Positions 1 through 5,125 of a stretch of DNA of 5,125 bases are shown in pieces. Source of the DNA: Flavobacteriales bacterium (lineage in GTDB: Bacteria; Bacteroidota; Bacteroidia; Flavobacteriales_F; PHOS-HE28); NCBI GenBank assembly GCA_025455765.1, contig JALOLX010000139.1:1-5125 (forward strand). The letters are read 5' to 3'. Below the pieces are notes generated by a model. The model worked only from the letters and a program-made list of their open reading frames with translations. It was not told the DNA's origin and did no database searches. The translations under genes were made by a program, and so were the position numbers. The stretch's first letter is position 1. Each line of letters begins with the position of its first letter.

Positions 1-639
1 CAGGAGTTCATCGATGGTCGGCCGAACGACCGCATCGGCCTGGTGGTCTATGAAGGAGAAGCCTTCACCCAATGCCCCCTGACCACGGACCATCGCGTGT
101 TGAAAGAGCTCTTCGAACAGGCGCGCTCAGGCCTCATTACCGGTGGTACGGCCGTGGGCATGGGCCTCGCCACCGCGGTTAACCGGCTGCGCGACAGCGA
201 GGCGAAGAGCAAGGTGGTCATCCTGCTCACCGATGGCGTGAGCAATGCCGGCATGGTACAGCCTCTGGACGCAGCGCAGATCGCCGAGCAGCAAGGCATC
301 CGGGTCTACACCATCGGAGTAGGCACCCGCGGCAAGGCCCTCTCACCTGTCAGTCAATACCCCAATGGGCAGTATCGCTTCGACCTGGTGCAAGTGGAGA
401 TCGATGAGCCGACCTTGAAGGAGATGGCGCGCCTCACCGGAGGGAAGTACTTCCGAGCCACCGATGCGGAGAAGCTGCGCGAGATCTATGCGGAGATCGA
501 TCGCTTGGAACGCACACGCATCGAGGTAACGGAATACAGCCAGCGCAACGAAGAGTACCTCCCCTTCCTGTTGCTCGCACTGGGAGCTGTGGCGGCAGCC
601 TTCGTACTTGAACGCACCCTGTTGCACAGTATGGCATGA
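1..639 (+). CDS. batA: BatA, VWA-domain membrane protein (5' partial)
   Basis: The frame is open from base 1, so the true start lies upstream; the GTG at 43 falls inside the conserved VWA strand (RIGLVVYEGEAF) and is not a start. The visible 212 residues are the C-terminal part of a von Willebrand factor A protein of the aerotolerance BatA family. Seen: FIDGRPNDRIGLVVY, TQCPLTTDH, the MIDAS threonine in GGTAVGMGLATAVNRL (T50 of the fragment), the MIDAS aspartate in ILLTDGVSNAG (D78), YTIGVGT, and VEIDEPTLKEMARLTGGKYFRA, all typical of BatA. The DxSxS part of the MIDAS and the N-terminal membrane helices are missing. One membrane helix follows (about residues 183-205, FLLLALGAVAAAFVLE), with a very short tail. 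Known for the family: inner-membrane anchored, VWA domain thought to be periplasmic, with BatB and BatD as likely partners. The stop overlaps the batB start (ATGA). The exact biochemical role is not established. Confidence 0.95.
   Translation, partial: QEFIDGRPNDRIGLVVYEGEAFTQCPLTTDHRVLKELFEQARSGLITGGTAVGMGLATAVNRLRDSEAKSKVVILLTDGVSNAGMVQPLDAAQIAEQQGIRVYTIGVGTRGKALSPVSQYPNGQYRFDLVQVEIDEPTLKEMARLTGGKYFRATDAEKLREIYAEIDRLERTRIEVTEYSQRNEEYLPFLLLALGAVAAAFVLERTLLHSMA
636..639 (+). other. batA/batB start-stop overlap (ATGA)
   Basis: The batB ATG (636-638) overlaps the batA TGA (637-639). No purine-rich Shine-Dalgarno motif stands just upstream, so termination-reinitiation coupling is the likely route of translation. 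This overlap is also the main reason to prefer the long batB start over M46. Confidence 0.75.
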
Positions 640-2561
640 GCACCACAGGCACATATCGGCTGGGACGCATCGGCTGGTCGCTGGTGGCGATCGAGCTGGT
701 GTTCGATCTACTGCTCGTGGCTGCCGGTTGGTTGCTCTTGAACGACCTGCCCGGCTTCCGCTTCGAACGGATGCACCTGTTGTACGGGCTGCTGGCCGGG
801 CCCTTGCTGGTGGCCATGCACCTGTTGCACTTGGGATGGCGTAACCGTTCCTTGAAACGCTTCGCGCGATCGACCACACTGCCCCGAGCGGTGCGTGCGG
901 TGAGCGGATGGCGCAGCAGTCTTCGCTTCCTGCTCATCCGCCATGCGCTGGGCTTCGGCGTCATTGCTGCGGCCGGCCCACAGTTCGGTACACGGATGGA
1001 GGAAGTACGCACGGACGGGGCTGACATCATGGTGTGCGTGGATGTGAGCAACAGCATGGACTGTGAAGACCTTCGCCCGAGCCGGATGGATGCGGCACGG
1101 CGGGCGCTGGGGCAGCTCATCGATCGTTCCAAAGGCGACCGCATCGGCATCGTCGTGTTCGCGGGTGAAGCGTTCGTGCAGCTGCCCATCACCACGGACC
1201 GTTCTGCAGCGCGCATGTTCGCTGCCTCGGTGGACACGCGCACGGTGGGGGCCCAAGGCACTGCGATCGGTGCCGCGATCGACCTGGCACGCTCCAGTTT
1301 CGCAGCGGACAGCCCGGGAGGCAAGGCCATACTGGTGATCAGCGACGGTGAGAACCACGAAGATGATGCCGATGGTGCTGCGCGTGCTGCCGTGGAAGCC
1401 GGCTGCGTAGTGCACACGATCGGCATGGGCACCGTGCAGGGTGGTCCGATACCCGTGAAACGGAATGGCCAGGTACAGGGCTTCCATACCGACCGGGGTG
1501 GGCGCACTGTGGTGAGCGCACTGAACGAGGACATGCTGCGCGGCGTGGCGGAGGCCGGCAATGGGGTGTATGTGCGTGCCGGGCAAGGCTCGTATGGCAT
1601 AGACGAGATCCTGAACAACATCCAGGGAATGGAAAAGGGCACCACCGGGACATACACCTTCACCGCACATGAGGACCGGTTCCAAGTGCCGCTGGTCCTC
1701 GCTCTCGTGCTCTTGCTCATCGCATTGCTCCTTCCAGAGAGCAGACCTGCTTCGCCATCCCGCATACGCATCGCACAACTGCTCCCTGTTCTGCTGCTGC
1801 TGGCCGCTTGTGGTGACGCACGAGAGCGAGCCGTGGACGATGCGCTCCGGAGCGGCGAGGCCTTCTACCGTAAGGGTGACCTGAGCGCTGCACTTGAACA
1901 GTATGAACAGGCTCCTGAAGATCACCGCACACGCTACAATGCCGGCGTGGTGCTGCATCAGCTGGGGCGCCTGGAAGAAGCTGCGGACCGGTTCGAGCAG
2001 GCGGCCGTGCTTGCTGACAGTGCCATCCAACGTGCCCGGGCCCACTACGACCTTGGCCATACGTGGCAGCTGCGCGCGATCGAAGCGGATACGTTGTCCG
2101 CTACCACCGGTCGCGCCATAGCGGCCTTACGACCAGGCGGGGACATCACCGAACAAGTGCGCCAGGCGGTGATGCTCGATTCCATGCTCACCGTGCAGCG
2201 CAACGCCATGCTGTTCTCCGATTCCGCCCTGCTGGAAAGCCGCACAGCATATCGGCAGGCGCTTCGGAACATGCCAGCCGACGAGGACGCCCGCCACAAC
2301 CTCACCCAGGTGCAGAACACCATGGCAGCGCGGGTCAAAGCCGCAGAAGAACGAAAAAAGGCCGAGGAAGCACAGCAGGGGAAGGACCTTACCGCCCTTG
2401 CGCGGAGCATCCTGGCGAAAGCAGACTCTCTCGTAGCGCGCTATGCCTTTGACGATGCACTGAAGACCCTTCAACAAGGTCTCCAACGTGAGCCGACGCT
2501 CATTCAACGCAAGGACTACAGCGACAAGCTGGAGACCGTGACCAACGCCGCACGACCATGA
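636..2561 (+). CDS. batB: BatB VWA protein fused to a C-terminal TPR (BatC-like) region
   Basis: 641 residues, about twice a usual BatB. Residues 1-45 hold an extra hydrophobic segment (about 14-35). The canonical BatB start region aligns from FRFERMHLLYGLL (about 41), with helices at about 47-67 and 98-113 separated by an Arg-rich loop (68-97). PQFGTRMEEV (115-124) leads into a VWA domain (about 128-340) with a complete MIDAS: DVSNS (D136, S138, S140), T209 in GTAIG and D237 in ISDGEN. A helix at 351-366 is where BatB normally ends. The frame instead runs through a short basic linker (370-378) into a lipoprotein-like segment ending LAAC (C392), then TPR-like units at about 401-429, 431-463 and 526-560, a charged stretch (562-582) and a last TPR-like half (about 590-635). 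Positive-inside reasoning puts both VWA and TPR in the periplasm. The start is chosen because the ATG overlaps the batA stop; M46 (base 771) is an alternative. The fusion could reflect a missed internal start or a sequence error. Confidence 0.92.
   Translation: MSTTGTYRLGRIGWSLVAIELVFDLLLVAAGWLLLNDLPGFRFERMHLLYGLLAGPLLVAMHLLHLGWRNRSLKRFARSTTLPRAVRAVSGWRSSLRFLLIRHALGFGVIAAAGPQFGTRMEEVRTDGADIMVCVDVSNSMDCEDLRPSRMDAARRALGQLIDRSKGDRIGIVVFAGEAFVQLPITTDRSAARMFAASVDTRTVGAQGTAIGAAIDLARSSFAADSPGGKAILVISDGENHEDDADGAARAAVEAGCVVHTIGMGTVQGGPIPVKRNGQVQGFHTDRGGRTVVSALNEDMLRGVAEAGNGVYVRAGQGSYGIDEILNNIQGMEKGTTGTYTFTAHEDRFQVPLVLALVLLLIALLLPESRPASPSRIRIAQLLPVLLLLAACGDARERAVDDALRSGEAFYRKGDLSAALEQYEQAPEDHRTRYNAGVVLHQLGRLEEAADRFEQAAVLADSAIQRARAHYDLGHTWQLRAIEADTLSATTGRAIAALRPGGDITEQVRQAVMLDSMLTVQRNAMLFSDSALLESRTAYRQALRNMPADEDARHNLTQVQNTMAARVKAAEERKKAEEAQQGKDLTALARSILAKADSLVARYAFDDALKTLQQGLQREPTLIQRKDYSDKLETVTNAARP
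1686..1811 (+). other. Fusion junction: membrane helix, basic linker and lipobox-like segment inside batB
   Basis: Residues 351-366 form the usual last BatB helix. Residues 370-378 carry three arginines (R370, R376, R378), and 379-391 form a second hydrophobic run ending in LAAC followed by GD (C392, codon 1809-1811). This has the n-, h- and c-region layout of a type II signal peptide, but there is no Met between M332 and C392. Possible non-ATG starts are GTG (V358) and TTG (L360, L364), all of which lie within the preceding helix. Within the fusion the segment more likely acts as a plain membrane helix. Whether C392 is lipidated or the chain is processed cannot be read from the sequence. Confidence 0.6.
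2558..2561 (+). other. batB/batC start-stop overlap (ATGA)
   Basis: The batC ATG (2558-2560) overlaps the batB TGA (2559-2561). It repeats the arrangement at the batA/batB junction and supports coupled translation of the fusion protein and the Gln-rich protein, possibly in matched amounts. Confidence 0.75.
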
Positions 2562-3097
2562 AGACCCCGATCCTTCTAGCGATGTTCGCGGTATGCGTTG
2601 CCGCCCACGCACAGGACACCACGGCGACCGCTGATGCCGCGCGCTATTTCAATGAGGCTGCGCGCCAGTATGTGCAGAACACCCGGATCGAAGCGCTGCG
2701 TACCCTGGACCAGGGATTGCAGAAGTACCCGGATGACCCCAAGCTGCGAAAGCTCGCCGAAGCCTTGCTGAAGCAGCAACAGAAGGACCAGCAGCAGCAA
2801 CAGCAGCAGCAACAACAACAGCAACAGCAAGACCAACAGGAACAGAAGGAGCAGCAACAGCAGCAGGGCTCGCAGCAGCAACAACAAGGCCAGCAGAACG
2901 AACAGCAGCAGGGTCCGGACCAAAAGCAGCAGAACCAACAGCAGCGTGAAGAAGGTGGAGGCCGGCCCGGCGAGATCGCGCCGCAGGATGCCAAGCGGAT
3001 CCTGGATGCGTTGGAACGTGAAGAACAACAGGTGCAATCCAAATTGAAGGAACGCCAGCGGCCTGCACCCAAAGTGCCCACTGAAAAGGACTGGTAG
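2558..3097 (+). CDS. batC: BatC-like secreted Gln-rich protein
   Basis: 179 residues. A signal peptide is clear: MKT, a hydrophobic core (4-16), and likely cleavage after AHA (18/19). One TPR-like helical pair follows (about 24-72; IEALRTLDQGLQKYPDDPKL), then a low-complexity tract (73-129) with 41 Gln in 57 residues including a run of 14. After a Gly-rich hinge (133-138) comes a conserved-looking C-terminal helix (about 142-167, QDAKRILDALEREEQQVQ) and the ending PTEKDW. The Gln-rich tract plus this helix and an EKDW-type end match the C-terminal half of BatC in Bacteroidetes; the several N-terminal TPRs of a full BatC are missing here and seem to sit on the end of the preceding gene. The ATG overlaps the batB stop (ATGA). 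Likely a periplasmic scaffold of the Bat complex; no catalytic residues are expected. The symbol rests on operon position and C-terminal features. Confidence 0.8.
   Translation: MKTPILLAMFAVCVAAHAQDTTATADAARYFNEAARQYVQNTRIEALRTLDQGLQKYPDDPKLRKLAEALLKQQQKDQQQQQQQQQQQQQQDQQEQKEQQQQQGSQQQQQGQQNEQQQGPDQKQQNQQQREEGGGRPGEIAPQDAKRILDALEREEQQVQSKLKERQRPAPKVPTEKDW
2774..2944 (+). repeat. Gln-codon low-complexity tract (CAG/CAA)
   Basis: Fifty-seven codons with 41 Gln, including 14 in a row at 2789-2830. CAG and CAA are mixed irregularly, and the tract is broken by Asp, Glu, Lys, Gly and Asn codons. It is coding repeat DNA within the batC-like gene, not a separate element. The pattern resembles the polar Gln/Asp/Asn-rich tails common in BatC proteins. 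The complementary strand reads as Leu- or Cys-rich open frames, which are artefacts. Confidence 0.9.
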
Positions 3098-3108
3098 CGA
3101 TCGGACCC

Positions 3109-4848
3109 ATGCGCATACTCCTATCCCTCCTCGTGTTCCTGGCCTGGTCTTCGGCCCATGGTCAGGAGATCGTGTTCAAGGCCTCTGTGGACCGCACAGC
3201 CATCGCTACGGGCGAGCAGGTGCAGTTGAGCATCCAACTGGTGAACAGCCGTGAACGCTTCCAAGCGCCAGAACTGGGAGGGCTCGTTATCGTAGCCGGG
3301 CCCTTCGAGAGCAGCAACATCAGCTATGTCAATGGCCGGATGAGCAGTTCCATCACGCGCACCTGGCGCCTCACGGCCACACAGCCTGGCACCTACACCA
3401 TCGGTGCAGCACAGGTGAAGGTGGGCGGCGGCATCATCAGCACAGACCCCATCACCATCACTGTAAGCAAGGGCGCAGCCTCGCCCAGCGATCCCTATGC
3501 CACACAGGGACAACGTGGCGATGCCAACCTCTTCGCCACCATCACCGTGGACAAGAACAAGGTGCGCGTGGGTGAACAGCTCGTTGCCACCTACACCCTG
3601 TATTCGCGGTACAACAACTTGGAACTATCCAAATACGAACTGCCTAAGATGACCGGCTTCTGGTCCGAAGAGATCGACCTGGGCAACAGTGGTTGGGAGC
3701 CCAAGCCGCGGCAGGTCAACGGCGTAGCCTACAACGTCGCCGTCCTCAAGAAGCAGGTGCTCTTCCCTCAGAAGAGCGGCAAGCTGCGCATCGAACCACT
3801 GGAACTCACCTGCCTGGTGAACCGTTCCTTCTTTGATCGTGGCGCAAGCATCCCGGTACGCAGCAACGCACTGGAGATAACCGTGAGCGACCTGCCTGCA
3901 CCGGTTCCCGCTGATTTCGTGGGAGCCGTAGGGAGCCTCGAGGTGCGTGCCACCTTGGATCGCACATCGGTGTCGGTGAACGAGCCGGTGCAGCTGGACT
4001 TGCAATTCAGTGGCCGCACCAACTTGAAGCTGCTCGAAGCACCCAAGCTGAGCCTGACATCCGACCTCGAAGTATTCGATCCCAAGACGGTGGACAAGGT
4101 GGCTGTGAACGGCGGTGGCATGAGCGGATCCCGGACCTTCCAATACCTCATCATCCCGCGGATCGACGGTCAGTTCGAACTGCCAAGGCTTACCTTCAGC
4201 TGCTTCGATCCTGAGAAGGGGCGCTACGTGCAACTGGAGACCGAAGGCTTCACCATCGAAGTGGGCGGCGCATCCACTACCGCGAGCGGGACCGTTACCG
4301 AGCGCCCCATGCAACGCGATGTACAGGTAATGGCCGAGGACATCCGCTATATCCGTACCGGTGACCTTGCCCTACGGCCAGCTGGAGATGCCCTGTTCGG
4401 GTCGGTCCGCTTCTGGTCCGCCTTGGGTGCACCTGCCCTGGCCTACATCCTGCTGCTGGGTTGGTATCGCCGCACTGCTGCACAACGCGAAGACCCCGTG
4501 CTGCAGCGGCGTATGAAGGCTGACCGTGTGGCACGCAAGGCACTGCAACAGGCGGATGCTGCGCTTCGCCAAGGGAGCGGTGCGGCATTCCACGATGCGC
4601 TGAACACGGCGCTACGTGGCTATCTGCAGGATGCCCTCACGCTTACGCCCGCCCAGCTGGACCAGCAGCATATCGGGACTGCATTGGCCTCACATACCGA
4701 TGGAACAGAGGTGACCACTGAAGTGCTACGCATCCTCTCCACCTGTGATATGGCACGCTTCACCCCCGGTGGTGCCCGTGGTGACCAAGCCCTCTATGAT
4801 GCCGCTGTCCAAGTGATCGGCCGCATCGAACGCATGATCCGCTCCTGA
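3109..4848 (+). CDS. batD: BatD, aerotolerance membrane protein with three Ig-like repeats
   Basis: 579 residues, a usual BatD length. The signal peptide (1-18, MRILLSLLVFLAWSSAHG) is followed by QE. The periplasmic part contains three related units opening at about 20 (VFKASVDRTAIATGEQVQL), 141 (FATITVDKNKVRVGEQLVA) and 277 (LEVRATLDRTSVSVNEPVQL), each with the pattern of an Ig-like beta sandwich. FPQKSGKLRIEPLEL (219-233) and YLIIPRIDGQFELPRLTFS (346-364) are the repeated 'pathway ends' of such domains. One membrane helix lies at about 434-453 (ALGAPALAYILLLGWYRR), with arginines on its inner side. A cytoplasmic helical domain follows (454-579; ALRGYLQDALTLTPAQL, TCDMARFTPGG). Known for the family: inner-membrane partner of BatA and BatB. 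The start is the ATG after an 11-base gap from batC, giving a good signal peptide. The stop overlaps the next start (TGATG). Confidence 0.95.
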   Translation: MRILLSLLVFLAWSSAHGQEIVFKASVDRTAIATGEQVQLSIQLVNSRERFQAPELGGLVIVAGPFESSNISYVNGRMSSSITRTWRLTATQPGTYTIGAAQVKVGGGIISTDPITITVSKGAASPSDPYATQGQRGDANLFATITVDKNKVRVGEQLVATYTLYSRYNNLELSKYELPKMTGFWSEEIDLGNSGWEPKPRQVNGVAYNVAVLKKQVLFPQKSGKLRIEPLELTCLVNRSFFDRGASIPVRSNALEITVSDLPAPVPADFVGAVGSLEVRATLDRTSVSVNEPVQLDLQFSGRTNLKLLEAPKLSLTSDLEVFDPKTVDKVAVNGGGMSGSRTFQYLIIPRIDGQFELPRLTFSCFDPEKGRYVQLETEGFTIEVGGASTTASGTVTERPMQRDVQVMAEDIRYIRTGDLALRPAGDALFGSVRFWSALGAPALAYILLLGWYRRTAAQREDPVLQRRMKADRVARKALQQADAALRQGSGAAFHDALNTALRGYLQDALTLTPAQLDQQHIGTALASHTDGTEVTTEVLRILSTCDMARFTPGGARGDQALYDAAVQVIGRIERMIRS

Positions 4849-4850
4849 TG
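4846..4850 (+). other. batD/batE start-stop overlap (TGATG)
   Basis: The batD TGA (4846-4848) and the batE ATG (4848-4850) share one base. No ribosome binding site is clear upstream. This is a common coupling arrangement and fixes the batE start, which gives a well-formed signal peptide. Confidence 0.75.
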
Positions 4851-5125
4851 CGCACGCTACTGCTCCTTCCGCTGCTCTTGTTCTGCTGGGCCGCCACCGC
4901 CAACCCAGCGGATAGCCTGTTACGTGCGGCGGAACAAGCCTACGCAGCCGGTGATCACCAGTCCGCGCTGACGATGTACTCCGAGGCCCTGAACCATGGT
5001 CGTTCGGCTGCGCTGCTCTACAACATGGGCAACTGCCACTACAAGCTGGGCGATGTGGCACAGGCCATTCTGCAGTATGAACGAGCGCTTAAGCTGGCGC
5101 CCGGTGATGAGGATATCCGTGCCAA
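4848..5125 (+). CDS. batE: BatE, TPR protein (3' partial)
   Basis: The first 92 residues are present and the frame is open at the window end. The ATG shares its A with the batD stop (TGATG). A signal peptide is seen: MRT, a Leu-rich core (4-14), and probable cleavage after ATA (18/19). Two TPR units follow: about 22-50 (LLRAAEQAYAAGDHQSALTM) and about 54-87 (ALLYNMGNCHYKLGDVAQAI, then QYERALKLAPGDEDIRA). The LGNxxYKLG...AILxYERALxLAPxDEDIRAN signature is typical of the BatE N-terminus. Full BatE proteins usually continue with membrane helices and often an SH3-like domain, which would lie beyond the window. Likely role: periplasmic scaffolding by the last gene of the bat cluster. A generic TPR protein is possible, but the position after batD makes BatE by far the best reading. 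Confidence 0.88.
   Translation, partial: MRTLLLLPLLLFCWAATANPADSLLRAAEQAYAAGDHQSALTMYSEALNHGRSAALLYNMGNCHYKLGDVAQAILQYERALKLAPGDEDIRA

Noticed and set aside
43..45. GTG as a start for batA
   Set aside because: The reading frame continues to base 1 with conserved BatA residues (FIDGRPNDRIGLV), so the gene is cut by the window edge.
434..1771. A 445-codon open frame on the - strand opposite batA and batB
   Set aside because: It is Arg/Ser/Pro-rich with no recognisable domain, lies opposite a clear conserved VWA gene, and is of the kind GC-rich coding DNA produces on its antisense strand.
708..2060. A 450-codon open frame on the - strand opposite batB
   Set aside because: It has a His/Arg/Ala/Gly-rich composition, no domain pattern, and full overlap with the well-supported fusion gene.
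2063..2452. A + strand 129-codon frame inside the batB TPR region, and other short + strand frames at 608-844, 1063-1338, 1669-1884 and 1894-2121
   Set aside because: They are out-of-frame shadows of batB without family resemblance or a sensible start context.
2576..3037. A - strand open frame that looks like a poly-Leu membrane protein
   Set aside because: The Leu runs are simply the reverse complement of the CAG/CAA Gln codons of the batC-like gene.
3098..3108. The batC/batD gap as a promoter or terminator
   Set aside because: Only 11 bases, with no inverted repeat or T-run and no room for a promoter; the genes read as one operon.

Overview
This window is the middle of a Bacteroidetes-type bat (Bacteroides aerotolerance) operon. 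All genes are on the + strand and packed end to end: batA (3' part), a batB fused in frame to a TPR region, a short Gln-rich batC-like gene, batD, and the first 92 codons of batE. The family evidence is the paired VWA proteins, the Gln-rich TPR protein ending in EKDW, the three-repeat BatD with one C-terminal membrane helix, and the BatE-like TPR protein, in this order. By eye the DNA is GC-rich (roughly 60%) and shows no clear Shine-Dalgarno motifs before internal starts. That fits a GC-rich member of Bacteroidetes, perhaps a Flavobacteriales-like lineage; the species cannot be told from the sequence.

Layout: 1-639 is the C-terminal part of BatA (VWA domain plus final membrane helix). 636-2561 is BatB with an extra N-terminal hydrophobic segment and a C-terminal TPR extension, joined through a segment that looks like a lipoprotein signal peptide. 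2558-3097 is a secreted Gln-rich protein resembling the C-terminal half of BatC. 3109-4848 is BatD. 4848-5125 is the start of BatE. Three of the four junctions overlap (ATGA, ATGA, TGATG) and the fourth has 11 bases between genes, so this is almost certainly one transcript with coupled translation. No promoter or terminator is visible, and there is no intergenic stretch longer than 11 bases.

Working model: BatA and BatB would be inner-membrane proteins displaying metal-binding VWA domains. BatD would display three Ig-like periplasmic domains and one cytoplasmic helical domain. The TPR and Gln-rich proteins would be scaffolds in the periplasm. In related genomes this cluster lies next to a MoxR-family AAA+ ATPase and a DUF58 protein, which would be upstream of this window. 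The biochemical role is unsettled; aerotolerance, stress and envelope roles have been proposed. The unusual point here is that the usual BatC appears to be divided, with its TPR half attached to BatB and its Gln-rich half separate.
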